Below the pieces are notes generated by a model. It was given only the letters and a program-made list of their open reading frames with translations, was not told the DNA's origin and did no database searches. DNA of 64,000 nt from Steinernema hermaphroditum (Eukaryota; Nematoda; Chromadorea; Rhabditida; Steinernematidae), in the NCBI GenBank assembly GCA_030435675.1, contig CM059622.1, positions 10,168,001 to 10,232,000 on the forward strand. The letters run 5' to 3'. Shown piece after piece: positions 24,330-36,958 of the stretch (position 1 is the stretch's first letter; every line of letters starts with the position of its first letter). The translations under genes and the position numbers were made by a program.

Positions 24330-27300
24330 TCGTGTTTCGTCAAGCCGGAATGTCGCTCTGTAAAGAAGAAGGACTGCAGCTCCGAATATGGTAGGTGACG
24401 GCGGATTCGGTACACAGGAAGTCCTGTTATCCCGATCAGGGTAGTCTTGCCAGTGTTTTCAATGCTATGAATTCAGCAGTTGGCGGTCCACGGAGCTCCC
24501 TCTCCCTCTTTTTAGGACACTCTTTCTTCATAAGTAACTTATGCGTTTTAGGTAGGTGTGCAGTTCTATAGCATCCTGTCGGACACTGTGCTTAACAACT
24601 TGATTCCGAACGTTCTGGATTCTCTGCTCGATTTCCATCTGTCCCTCCTCCGAAGGCTTCGGCAACGCCGCGCCGAATCGCCTATGATGACAACGGTGTC
24701 CGACATTGTACTGGATGAATTCTCCAACGGTCCCTTCACCCATGCTGCGCTGGCAGCCTACACGACCTTCTGCCAACACAAGGATCGCTCGAGCCATAAC
24801 TATGAGGTTCTAATGAGCAAGAACTCCCGGTTTCGCAAATACTTTGAGGTAGTACAGAGGATACCCCATGTTGTTTACATCTTTGTTTTCAGTCGGTTGA
24901 GGGCGATCCGCGATACAAGGAACGGTCCTTCAAGTACAGTTTGCTTCTGGTAGCACAGAGACCGACGAAGTACACAATTCTTCTGGACCAGCTTTCGAAA
25001 CAAGAGGGTTCTGAGTTCCGCGAAGAAGCCTTCAAAGCATTTGAAGCCATGAAAAGCTTCGTAAAGCGCCTTGACAACAACCTTGCGATCATGGAACTGC
25101 ACCGTCGATGGGATCACATTCAGAGTAACCTCGATCGGTCATCATCTGGAAGGTATCTGGACGAGAAGTTCTCCTACGAAGACCTGACGCACATTTGCAA
25201 AGAAGACCAGCGGATGATTCTGTGCATAGGACAAGTGCAGATGAAGAACGTCAAAGAGGATCGCTTTGACAGTAAGACCGAAACTTCTAGTGGTTATCTG
25301 AGGTGTGCTTGCAGGTGTTCTAATGCTTTTGTTCGATGACATTCTTGCCTTCTTGCAACAGAAAGGCGGGAAGTACTATTTCTACAATCAGTCCAACCAC
25401 GTACGTTATAATCATCGGCCACTCTTCCTACGAAACTCTTTAGGACTGTGTGATAGCCGTCCAGTCTCTTCTTATTCGGCAGGTCCCACGGCAAACATCT
25501 TTGATGATCGTTGTTGTCGACAGAAAGAAGTCGGACATGCTTGAGGTCATGTTCAACACGAAAACCGATCTGACTCACTGGCTTCACGCCTTCACCTCCG
25601 GAAAAGAAAGACCAATAGTGAAAGGTCAGTTTTTACGCTTTCTATTTCGTAAATCCAAATTTGATTCGTTACACCGCGTAGTTCTAACAAGATTCGTCTT
25701 GATTTCTTGCAAAAACTGCTCCTCCGAAGCGTTGTGGTGAGCGCCGATGGAAGAGAAACTCCTTTCCGTTTTTTGTTACCCTAAACAATTGATGGATTGG
25801 GGTGCGCGCGCATCGCGATACGCAAAAGTTGCGACGAATAATTTATTTGGGGTTAGTTTCCGCCGCATCATCGTGCATACACTGTGTGTGTACATTTGCT
25901 TTGGGGGTTACGGTAACCGGGCGCCTGGAAGGTCGGAGGAATCTGTCAAAGCGACATTTGTCATTTGGGTGTAGTTTTCATTTCTCCTTGCGCGCTGATC
26001 GTGCACGTCGCGGTACTCGGCGATGCTGTAACAGAGTCGAGAAGTGAATGTAAAAGGCACCTGCGTAGTAGTGCGCAGTCCAGTGCGGCGAAGAGATCTG
26101 CTCGAGTTGTTGCAATTGTTGTCAATGACAGATGATGGTGATGCGACGGATGATTAAGTCGATCGCTGCGTATAGAGCGAATAACGTACAAGTTTCGTCT
26201 ACAAATCGAATTAAGTCGCCGACAACGGATATCATTGCAAAACGACCCGAATTTCTACTTTTACATAATGTTGCCACTTGCGATCTGATTAGAAAGGATT
26301 AAGTCGAAGAAACGCATAATCGCATGACAATGGGTGTGCTCTCTGTGTAGTAGATAGTGCAGCCATGGTGTGCTGGCCCCTACATTTGATGATAAACGCT
26401 CTCATCTGCGGATGTGTGTGTTTGCGGGCAGAATAAATGGGAATGTTAATGAATCGGGCGCAGAATGTTTTCGGGTCTTGTATACATATGATGCTTGTGT
26501 GTCTTCACTAGTCGTTCGCCGTTTCGATTTAATTAGAGAATTTTAATTTCCCTTCAAGCGCTAACGCCTGGGGGAGTTTTGTTCCATGCTCATGTAAACA
26601 CTCTTCTTCATCATGCTCGCCATTAGGTTCGCCTCTCCAATGTCCTTTGCAAACAGACCGGGAAATAATGGGGAGAGTTGGCCCCTCGCTGGAATGCCTC
26701 TGGCCGTAAATCACAATTAGCGATGGAGAAAGTTGTCGAATTTCTCGCCTCGGTCGTTGTTTACACCATTAGACGCCTCAGGGTGAGGGCCAATTGATCA
26801 TGAACGCATCTAACACCTGTAGAACATTTGCTCTCGCCAAGTGATGATGGCAAAAAACTTGTACGAATATTTGTCTTCGCGAGAAGTTGGCCGGGACAAC
26901 TGTTCCTCGGGAGCTACACGATGCGATCTCGAGCTCGTTGATCTGCGTTTAACAAGATTTACGACCGTCGATAATTGTATAACTATTGTCTGAGGACAAA
27001 ACCTAAAAATGTGCGCAGCTTTAGACGTTTTCACTTTAGTTTCGAGAGTTGATGTTCGATATTTAATCTCATGCTGTTTCAGTTCGATGGGCACGACCGC
27101 AACAATGATCACAGTTATTCACAGGAAGTCGAGATGGAGAAGTGGGAACGCGAGCTGTGCGAACTGTTCTGTACGTTTTTCATCTCGTATTCTTTGATCA
27201 ACTATGCATTCTTTAGCTGCCAGAAGTGATGAAAAGAAGAAGTTTGTTGACTTTTTCAATCGCCGCATGCAGTGGATGGATGAAGTTGAATGTCATCTGA

Positions 27301-28371
27301 GCAAAGTTCCTGGAAGGCAGCCGAAGGACACTGCCACTGCCACGCGCTTGAATTTCCTCGTCAAGAGCACATGGCCTTGGATTCTCGTAAGATCCTACAT
27401 TCCTACCTGATATGCATGTGGAATCGATTTCAGTCATCGGGGGCGGAAGCTTTGCGTCCACTCGCTCCGAAAACAACAAACTGAAAAGTGAACTTGCTTT
27501 GTAAGAATACTACTCTATCTACGAATTGTAATTCGTTTTCTATTAGGAAAGAAGCGCAGATCGCTGCCGTGAAGATGCGGAAGACAACAATCGGTTCCTC
27601 TAACACCCTAGAACAGCTGCGCACGAAACAGATGGAGATTCAGCGCCAGGAGCAGGATGCTAAGGATCAAGACGAACTCCGAAAGCACAGCTTGAAACAC
27701 CTAGAAGATTAGCTAGAGCAAAAAACGGTGGGTATTTGCGTAAGGCGAACTCTTTTCGCAGTCATTGATTCTACGTCGGCGCTATCAATCTTCATTAGGC
27801 GATGCTCATAAACTGCGAGTCGTCGCCCGTGCGCGCAAAAACGTTGTCGCCGGCGTTAATCTGTTAAAACAATGCTCGTGTGCTCTGAATCGTCGTTGCG
27901 AAAATTGTGTTAACACAGAACACATAGAAGACGACAGTTTCGACTGGTTTTCCTCTTATGCGAACGAAATGAATTATTGCACCGTATGCACTTCGTTCCT
28001 TTCAGATCCAATTACAACAGAGAGAGAATGAAGTCGAGGCAAAATGGCAAGTGATCTACGAGAAGACAAGGAATCTGTGCCAGTCGCAAGCTCCGGCGGT
28101 TGTGATTGAAGAGGGTCCTCTGCCCTCTCCCTCTCTGCCTAACGGAGGATCTCGTCTTCAGCATCAACGGAGCTTTAGATACGGTTCCGTCGTTCATGAT
28201 CAAGCGTAAGTCAAGCTCCGCCTTCTGAATGGATGCTTACTCTTCTTCGCTTTCAGGCGAAGTCTACAGCAGAACTCCCCACTGATGCAGCCCTCGATGA
28301 GCCTGTCATCCATGCAGAATTTCTTTGCGAAGACGGAAAGCAAGGAAGTAAAAAAGAAGAGTAAAAAGTAA
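24330..28371 (+). pseudogene. Partial RhoGEF pseudogene (DH-PH copy)
   Basis: Exons equivalent to parental 13-16 (24.55-25.62 kb) are still open and encode the DH and PH domains. Defects elsewhere are clear: only stumps of exons 6 and 8 remain upstream and there is no start; a 38-bp deletion between GGCAC direct repeats in exon 17 (near 27093) shifts the frame to a TGA at 27106-27108; exon 18 has lost about 26 bp; about 420 bp of exon 19 is gone; exon 20 carries a TAG at 27710-27712. The intact DH/PH exons owe their condition to recent similarity to the parent (see findings), not necessarily to selection on the copy. Confidence 0.88.
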
Positions 28372-28525
28372 TTATTCCGGCGTGGCCTTCTCTTGCCCAT
28401 GAATTGGGTCGATTTCGTTAATTTGTTTCCGAGTAGTCATCTAATAATTTTTGTTTATGCTTTTGGTTACGGACTAAGTGCATTTCCCATGTATCGTTCC
28501 TTGACGACAAAATGAACCGATGTAC

Positions 28526-28834
28526 CTATTCCCTCAGAGAATCGGCCCACTGCTGGTTGAGTTCCTCCTGCTTGTGACGGTCCACCTTCACCTTCCGGGG
28601 TCCTCCGCGGCGGCGGTAGCGTCCGTTCTCGTCGACGTCCTCGTAGCCCTCGATGCGCGTGTCGAGGTCGAACGGCGGTCGCTCGTCGAACGGCGACGAC
28701 CACACCTCGGCACCCTTCGCGGGCTCTGAAGTGCCTTCTGCAGGGGCTGCGCGGAGGGACCTTCTCTTGGCGTCGGGCTTCTCCCGCTTCGGCGCTTTCG
28801 ACTTGGACCTCTGGGGCTTGGAATGAGAAGGATT
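28526..28834 (-). CDS. C-terminal exon of an unrecognised protein (copy 2)
   Basis: This is the duplicate of the minus-strand exon at 18485. Here the frame is open for 102 residues from a CCTTTAG acceptor (28835-28840) to the stop at 28526-28528, with the same NQQWADSLRE end. A candidate 65-bp intron (28835-28899, GTGTTC to TTTAG) precedes it; that piece is largely deleted in copy 1. None of the three frames of the supposed upstream exon joins it in phase with an open frame of my choosing, so the upstream structure is unresolved. Substitutions between copies include Gly-to-Asp and Ala-to-Gly changes in the middle of the exon. Function unknown. Confidence 0.45.
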   Translation of the reverse strand, partial: NPSHSKPQRSKSKAPKREKPDAKRRSLRAAPAEGTSEPAKGAEVWSSPFDERPPFDLDTRIEGYEDVDENGRYRRRGGPRKVKVDRHKQEELNQQWADSLRE

Positions 28835-28995
28835 CTAAAGGCGTAGTACAGTAACCGGGCCGGGACAGAAAAGAACCTTCTCGCCTCGAGGAGGAACACT
28901 CGTTGATCGCTTCATGGTGACTACTGCTGCACGTTCTGCTCGAGATCTCGAAGGCACCGGGGCCGTCGGGACGGCCTGTTGCCCGGCGACGCGCA

Positions 28996-30803
28996 GATGG
29001 ATATCTAAGCGACCGCGCGGATTTGCGTCGTCGAAATGGTTTCTAATTACGGGGGATGAGACGGTTCATGCCGAGGGACGAACACGCCTAATGGGATTAG
29101 GATTGACCTCCGCGGAACCTTTTGCAAAGCCAAGGGATCCGACGGTATGCAAATTCGGCGACCGTCGGGTGGATTTGGCGATCGTGGAGTGGATCCGTCA
29201 CCCCTCGTGGGATTTCGATCGACTTTCGATTCGGCAGACGCCTAATCAGCCCCCAGTCAAGTACCCAGATAGGTAGCAGGACGAAGGTCTTTTTGAGACA
29301 GGGGACGTGGAGACGTAGACACGATTCAGACAGTCGCGTGTCTTCTTTCTTATGAGACAAACCTAGATCTTAGACAAGGATCTACAGAAATACTGTCTTG
29401 TCTCTGGATGTTCTTAGTCGAATCTCCTCAAAAATGGTCATTTGTAGCCAAAAAGAGTGTCATTTTTGACCCAGACTCCGGAGTCAGTCGAAATGGAAAC
29501 TCTTCAGGGCGATAAGATCGCCGAAGGTGGCGGGGTACAAGACGATTTGTGGCAAATTTGAAATCGAAATGGTCGATAAGAATCGGAAAAGTGCCGCGAG
29601 ATGTAAATCATCGCTGTTTTACGCGTGTTTCCGCGTCTCCTTCACCGCGTGGTCACTCGGCGACGTGCCTTCGGTGATCTCCCTTCCAGGGGATCAGAAG
29701 ACGATAAGGATCGCGGCGCTCTTTGGCGGAGGACGCGGAGACAAATTGCCTTTTGATACAAATTACGCAAAGGTGAATCGGGCGTTATCGGATTAAGCCG
29801 CTTCCGAAAGCGCGGCGGAAGTGGCGATGACAAAACAATTAGAGAACGGTGACCTCCGAAGAAGCTTCGACCGGGTACGGTAGCTTCGAGTTGCATTCCG
29901 ATCACGCGCAGCGTTTCGCATTCATAAATCAACCGCAGACTCTGTGTTTGATTTAGGAATTTATGTTACACAAAATCAACACCCGTTCGCCTTCTTTTCC
30001 GCCAAGAAGAACCGACCGGAAAACGGGAATAGACACGTAAGGAGGTTCGGAGAAGGGTTTCTTTCACACAACGACGCTTTTTGAAGTGACGTCAGAGGCG
30101 ACAAGTTGAAAACGCTCTTGAAAGACCGGAAATGGGGACCTCTAGGTGTAGGATCTGCGACCTGGGAGAAGAATCGCCTGTAAACCGGACCCGGAAATGT
30201 TCCTTCTTCGCCAATTTATGCGACGAAAAGTGTGAAAACATGGAATGATATGATATGCAGTCCATCTCCATCTAGAAGCCTATCCACAGTCTGCAGTCCA
30301 AACTGGCGTTCTCATCGTACGTCCAAACGTGACCGCAAACGACGCCAAATGACTCAACTACTCAATTTACGGCCCCCGAAGTGACACTTTTAGCGCCGCG
30401 TCCCCGGATGCGCCCGTGGCGCAATTCCCGTGGCCCTCTTGCGCAACGGATGACCCTCGAGGATGTAAACATCGCCGAGAGAACGTTATTAAATATTGAA
30501 CAAGTGCCCCTATTAGGAGAACTGATAGTCTTTGGGTCGGCGGCGGCGATGGCGGCGGCGCATTCAATTACGATTTTCATTAGCAAACGGAGAGAGAGAA
30601 ATAAATAACGCTGCACAACAACTTTGCGGAGTACGGTAGTGGGGCTCGGGAATACTGAGAAGAGAGGGTCCTAACACGAGAGAATACTGTACAATTAAAG
30701 ATTTCTATTTATATCTTAAGCCTTCGGGTAACTCTTCTGGGGAACAGATCTCGGGATGCTTGCCTGGGGGCCCGTTTCTTGGTGCGGAGATGGTGGCGGG
30801 AGC
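28996..30803. other. Intergenic stretch, nothing recognised
   Basis: From the end of the duplication to the stop codon of the left Iroquois gene I find no supported exon. Short open frames are scattered and overlap each other. The right end should hold the 3' UTR of the Iroquois gene. Confidence 0.45.
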
Positions 30804-32711
30804 CTAAGACTCCTCGGTGTCGTCGTCCTCTTCGTCCTTCAAGTGCGGCGGCGCCGAGTCGACGACTTCGTTCTCGACGCTCTGCGGCGACGACTTCGGG
30901 CTGACGCTCTGTCGGTCGGATTCTGGAAGGAGCAAAGGTTAGGCGGGTTTTTGAATCTGCGCTAATTAGCGGCGGCTCTGATTAATGGCGGCCTCCAGCC
31001 TCCAGGGAAATGGCGGCGGAGGCGATGAATGGTCGAATTGAATAAGTCGCGCGGCGGTGGGTAATGGCAGATTGAAGCGTCGCCGGTAAACATACGAAGA
31101 CTCGGCGTCAAGGTCGCCGATGCGCCCTTCGCTCTGTTTCGTGGAAATACAAAAAAGGAGTGCTCGGGCCTCCGTTTGCCGACGGCGCTTGTAAACGTGT
31201 AATCAATTAGCATTAACGTGATTTATCGGCGGCCGCTTCGGTGGTACAACACGACTCCACGGCCCCTCTGTTGACTTTTGGGGAGATAAGACGCGCCCTG
31301 GAAGGGCCCCGGCAGCCGGAGCCGTTTTTTGCGCCTCCGATTCGTCCCGGGATGCAAATCCCCTGATTATACAGTCGTAAATCTACAGTACCCCCGAGGG
31401 GTGTCCTCAAGTACAGCGAACTCGGGAAAGCGGGTCATCGAAGGAGCGTTATCGCACAGAAGTTTTTGCACGCGACGCTAATCCCTCTGTCTGTTTGTTC
31501 GAAAGCCGATTTTGGGGCAATTGATTAGGGCAGGAACGGACTGTACTCACCGTTAGGCGTGCTCGACGCCGGAGGAACGCTGAGCGAGGGTGGCGGTGTC
31601 GAGGCGCCTGTCGATGACACCAGAAGGCTGTTGAGAAAGAGGTTCGGCGTCCTCTGCTGCTGGGCCATCAGGGCCAGGAGGTCGGGTCTCATGCCGGCGC
31701 CGGCGAAGGCCATCGGTGTGGGATTCATGCGGCTCATCAGGGCCATCATCTGCTGCTGCCACTGGAGGGGCACGGGCCCGAAGGGGAAGGGGAAGGAGAC
31801 GGGCGGCTGCTGCGGGAAGACGGAGGTCTCCGAGGGTCTCGGGGCAGCTGAGGGCGTCGGGCTGTGAGGTGCCGATGTGGATGGCGCCAATTCCGACTTC
31901 GGCGCCTCCTCGTCTTCGGCGATCTTCCAGATCTTCGACCCGGAAGCCGTTTTTGAGGGGTTGGAGGGCGTTTCGGCGGTGGCTTCGGTCTCTGTCGAGA
32001 GGTTCTTCTCGTCAGAGGCACTTGTTGTCGACTCGTCCAGGGAGCTTCCTACAAGTACAGAGATAAGAAGGGTTCTGAAGGGGGATTCTCACCGTCGTTC
32101 TTCGCTTGGACATCGGAGGAGCAGCTAACGGAGCTGGAGGGTCTATCGGTGATGTCGATGTCGTCGTCGTCGTCCTCTCCGGTGCGATTCCGCGGGCTCC
32201 AGGTCATCTTGTTTTCCTTCTTGAGGCGTCTTCTGGCATTCGCGAACCAGGTGGACACCTGGGTGAGGGACATGCCCGTGATGCGCGCCAGCATGTACTT
32301 GTCGGCCTTCGTGGGGTACGGGTTCTTGCGGTGCTCATTGAGCCAGTGCTTCAGAGGCGCCGTGGTCTCCCGGGTGGCGTTCTTCCGCCTCCCGTCAATG
32401 CCGATCGGGTAAGGGTGGAAACCCATGTCGCCTCCAAGGAAGAAGGGGATCGCCGGGATTGGTCCTCCGATGGCGTGGCCGCCTGGCATCATGTCGGGCT
32501 TGATGTCGCCGACGGGGAGGCCCGGGTAGACGGGGAATTGGAGGCCCGCCTGGGCGGCCATGGCTCGGAAGAGCTCAGGCTGGGAGGGGGGCAGAAGGGG
32601 CGCCGTCGCCGAGGTGGTGGGCACCGCCTGGGTAGCGGGGAAGCCCGGGAAGCCGGGGGCGCCGGCGAACAGGGGCCCGTTCTGTAGGAGGCGGATGGGA
32701 TCGTTGTTCAT
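30804..32711 (-). CDS. Iroquois-class TALE homeobox transcription factor A
   Basis: Exons on the minus strand: 32711-32093, 32048-31551, 30922-30804; 411 residues, all junctions in phase. The homeodomain (about residues 106-168) begins [20 protein letters not shown], has the three-residue TALE loop (NPYPTKADK) and the recognition helix [17 protein letters not shown], diagnostic for Iroquois proteins. An acidic stretch ([10 protein letters not shown]) follows, then a KIWKIAED motif equivalent to the KIWSLAE motif of Irx proteins. Ends acidic (EEDDDTEES). Nuclear DNA-binding regulator of patterning and neuronal identity in the family. The start is chosen because MNNDPIRLL matches MNNDAIRFL of gene B and an acceptor lies just upstream. 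Related to Caenorhabditis irx-1. Confidence 0.95.
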
Positions 32712-32724
32712 AGCCTGCAAGGAA
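32712..32724 (-). promoter_or_regulatory. splice acceptor just upstream of Irx A start
   Basis: On the minus strand CCTTGCAG ends three bases before the ATG. It is either a spliced-leader acceptor or the end of a 5' UTR intron. The frame is open upstream for 30 codons, but they do not look like protein. Confidence 0.5.
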
Positions 32725-35700
32725 CGACTAATTAGCGTGGAAACACGTGGGAACACGAAAACACGATTCCGCGATGCACCGGTGAGCAGAAGAAGGGACA
32801 CCTTCGAGGCGGCGGCGGAGGCGAAGAGCCTTGGGCGGAGCCCTCGCGCACCGGTGAGGCGGGGCGCGATTAGGGGAGCAGATTAAGAAGCAAAATAGGT
32901 ACATTGCGGTGATTGATAGGATTATGAAATTGTCAAAAAATCGGCGACACCCCGGGGGCGCGAATCGATGACGCGCAAGTCGGAGAAGGTACGAGGCGAT
33001 TTCGCACTTCCCCGGAGGAGGGAGACGTTGTTTTGGGGCGCGAAAAACAACGAAAAGCACCTGCGGAATCAGGCATGCACGCGTCAGCGCTCAGAGGGCC
33101 TCGGCACAACAAGAAGCCGGTGCAGACGCCGCGGTGATTCCCGATTCGGCAAATTAGAATAAGGGCGCCGCGTGAATACCGAAAGCTAATTAATCGGCGG
33201 CGGGTGGCGGGGCCGTGCAAGGCTGCACCCGTACAGTAGCGGCAGGGTGGAGGGACAGTGCCCGGCATGCGCTAATCGGCGATGTCGAACACGGCAAAAA
33301 GAACGAGGAGAGCATCGGCGCTTAGCATCGGTGGTCAATCACTTCGTGCAGTCGCGTCACAAGTGGCGCGACTCCGCCTAGGGAGGGGGGCGGCGCCGAG
33401 CCCTCGAGAGCGCAGCCATAGCCGCCGCCCGCCGCCGCGATTTCTGATTGCTTGTCGAACACGTTGTTCTCGCGTCGGAGCCTCGTTCGGAGAGTGTCCC
33501 GCGGAGCGCCGCCTACGACGCCCATTGGCCGCCCGACCCTCCCCGCCGACGGAGTACGGTAGCCGGCCAGATTGATGGCGCCGACAGCAACAAGTCGTCG
33601 ACGAGGATGGCGGGCCACCGGAGAAGGGCCTCTTCGTCGAGGCGAGGCTCTGGCTCGGAGCGCTGTTTTGAAAGCGAATCCGCGTGTTTAGGCGGGTTCG
33701 GAGTCGGGCTCGAATTTCGGCTCCGGGCTCCGAGGAAAGTTTACACCGCCGCCGCCGAGCGGAGCTGTCAGTCACATGAGAGTGTTTGCTCGAAGAAGGG
33801 AAGACGCTGTAGGAAAGCGGCTTAACTGTCACCGATCCGGCCTTCCGAAATCCCAAGGACACACAGATTCCTCGGAGGGAGGCAGTAGCAGCAGTAATTG
33901 ACGAGTGTGTTCACAAGGCTGTAAAGAGAAGATTGGATATAGATATCACAGCGACGACGACAGCGATCATCTGAGATATCAATAAGGAGCGCAAGAGGGC
34001 GGCCGTAAATCAGTAAACGTAGTACCACCGGCGATGAGCTCGAGGAGAGGTCGCGCGGAGATCTCGGCGATGGATGTTGTTGTGCGCCGCGAAGTACTAA
34101 CAGTATTCGCAGATTAGGGACTCGAGGGCGTCCAAAGCCCCGAGCCGCCGCTCTTCACAGTAGCCACGGCGGATCGAGAGGCTCTTGGCACGTCGCGCCC
34201 TCAGAAGACACGCGTTTCGGGCGACTTTTGTGTTCTGGAGGTGATAAGGGAGGGGAAGGGGACGGCTTGTCTAGGCGATCGTAGGGATCGAAGTTCCACT
34301 TTACAAAGAGGACGTGGGAATCGCGACCATTCAGAGGCCCCAGAGGCCAACAAAGACTCTCGAATATAAGATAGGGACATAAGTGTTCATAAATATGAGG
34401 ACAGAGTGAAGTCAAATGAATCTTTAAAGGCGTCTCAAGTTGTTCTGGAAACGACCTTCAGAACAATTCAGCCATCGAACAATAGATCTACTAGAAGTAG
34501 ATCATAATCACTTCTACTGTATGCCGGTCGTGCTCCCCTCCATACCCAGATCCTTGTCCACTCCTCTGGACCTCCTCTTGCCTTTTCTGACTCCACTAGT
34601 GTTGCAAAAGCTTGCCTCCATCTCTGCGCTAATCAAACCACTTAGGACGACTCCTGTCCAGTTGATTCCAGCCCGTCCGCGCCCCGTCACCGACTCATAA
34701 TTAGGCTCATTGTTTATCCGGCGACATCGATATGGGAGGCGACGGAGTCGGCGAGGTGAAGTGTCCGCCGTCAAAGCCTCCACCGTGCGGCCATCGTCGC
34801 CAACTTGTCACTTACGGGCCAATGAACCTGTTTGGACGGCGGCACCGACTCCGCTTTGTACGCAAAACACACTCCCAATTACCGTATCCGCCCCCTGCTC
34901 TAATCCTACATGATCAGAAGCCCTCGGTGAGCGAGGCCTCCAAAGGGTCGCCCGACTAGGCGTGCAGATGTTCTTGCCCGTCGCAATGCACCCGAATTTG
35001 CATAATTTCCCCTTTCGGGGGCAGATGCACGCGTCCCCCAGAATTCAAAAGTTGTCCTTCGCCTCCCTCGGAGGGGAGCAGGCCTGCCCCTGCAGCTCCC
35101 GATGTTGCTTTCCCACGGGCAGAGTTGCGAAGAGGTGCTCCGAGAGCAAAAACAGAACACTCGGCGGACCCCCGACGACGCCGCCAGCCGACTGCGGCGA
35201 GCAGACCTATCAATCGATGATTGCGACGCACAACAAAGATTTCCGGGGTGATTCACGCTCCGGCGGCGCTCTTTCGCGCAAAACGTCTTCATTTTCGCCC
35301 CTGGAGCGTCTCTGCTCACCGCTCCCCGGCCCCGGGTCCCTAGTTCTCGTGCCGGGATCCCGAACGACCCGCTAATCGTGGCGGGCACCTGCGTTCGCAC
35401 GCGAAGTGCGAAATCGTCCAAACGACAACGTTTACTCCGCCGTAAAACGGATGAGCACTTCTAATACGTCCTCTCCCGCGCAACTTGCGCAACTTGCCCA
35501 ATCCGTGGATCCGCTTAGGCGTGCGTGAGTCCATTGGACGTCTATTTACACTCTTTAGTCATCTCGATGACAAGGGCCACCAGCGATCCTCTCGACGGTC
35601 GCCTCGGCGCCGCCATCTGCGCGTTTATCTCTTCTCTCAGTCGATTAAGCGACGCGCGCCGTATTACATAATGAAGATGATGAGGAGGGTCATGTTTATG

Positions 35701-36940
35701 CCCGCAAACAGCGATCCCCAAATGGCCGATTCCCTGCCAGTGGATTAGACCGGGGCACTTGTAGAAGCACGCCGGGAAGCGGCGCCTTCGGGCAAGAGGG
35801 CGTTTGACACCTGCGAGGAGCATATGGGCACGGCACCTAATGACCCCAATTATCGCCTTTTTGGCTACGCGTTATGTAAGCGATATATACCGTAGCCTAA
35901 TTGTCGGTTTCGTTTCGCCGTAACGGCGTTTGGTGGCCGCATTGTAAAGATTGATAGCTCGAGGAGGGCCGAGGAGGTCTGTGGAGCCGCGATATTTCAC
36001 TTGTCGCGGTGTCAAACAGATGTCATAACAAGGCGCCAGCCGCGATGAGCGCAATTGTTCGCCGGAGGCCCGGCTGGCTGATCGCCGCGCTGATAAGGAA
36101 ACGACAGTTGCCCGAAGCCTGCTCCTCCAGGTGCGGAGGCTAATCGGGGGACCTTGGGCTGGTGAACCGGTTTCTGCCAAGTTTTGATAGCGAGCAGGCG
36201 TAACAGATGTGCGGTGAGGGCGATGGCATCGGATGAGAGATGAATATGTCGATAGAGATCGGCGAAATAAAGAAATTTAGTGCTTTTCGAGGAAAGTGGA
36301 GGTCGTTCGCGGATTAGGGCTGAGAAGTGGTGGGGAAGAGTGCAAGAAGACCTCCTGAATCCAAAAAGACCCCTTAGATCCCACCGTATCCCCCACATGG
36401 CTGCAAGTCCCAATTAACCTTTTCCAATTAATTCTGCTCCCAGGGGGCGCGTGGCTCTGTTTTCGTGTGTGGCCTTCCGAGGTGTTATCATCGGCGCCTC
36501 GGCGGGTCTCGGCCACTCGGACGAACAGCTGTTGCCAACCGAACCCATCACTCAAACGAACAACCCGGGCGTCGTTTCTCGCGCGCCATTTAGCGCTGTT
36601 AGTTTATAATATCGGATGTCGGCCGCAGTGATATCGCATTAGTCTAAACACAGCGAACAGCAGCGGGAACAGCCACTTACCGTCCTCGTCGACCTTTTGC
36701 CCTCGCGGCGCCGGAAACGGAGCGGAGCAACTGCTCCCTAATTTACAATCAGAGGCTGGAGCAGGGGACGGAGCAGGTCCGGTGGACTACGGTAGAGGAG
36801 GCGAGCGAGACGGAGGGGAAGCGGAGTCTAATTTCTGAAATAATCGGCGCGTGGGCCGCGAGACCGACTGGCGCCAATCGAATCACGGTGAAATATGGCG
36901 TTTCTAATCGCGCATGACGGCGCAGCCCTAATTCGGCCCC
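32725..36940. other. Divergent promoter/enhancer interval between Irx A and the ankyrin gene
   Basis: Irx A is read leftwards and the ankyrin-repeat gene rightwards from this 4.2-kb interval. I see no exon with coding character. It is rich in TAATTA and TAATC homeodomain-type cores. It should contain the promoters of both genes. Confidence 0.5.
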
Positions 36941-36958
36941 TTTTAGGAGTGCTCGGCG

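Larger units (their letters stand above)
24330..28995 (+). repeat. Segmental duplication of 11.35-18.88 kb
   Basis: This block repeats, in the same order and orientation, pieces of RhoGEF exons 6, 8 and 13-22 with their introns, followed by the end of the convergent gene. The offset to the parent is exactly 10,708 bp from 14060 to at least 15629. Introns are retained, so it is a DNA-level duplication and not a retrocopy. Large pieces are missing (exons 1-5, 7, 9-12 and most of exon 19). Confidence 0.93.

Noticed and set aside
32106..32687. 193-residue plus-strand frame over Irx A
   Set aside because: Antisense to the homeodomain exon; Val/Gly-rich shadow.
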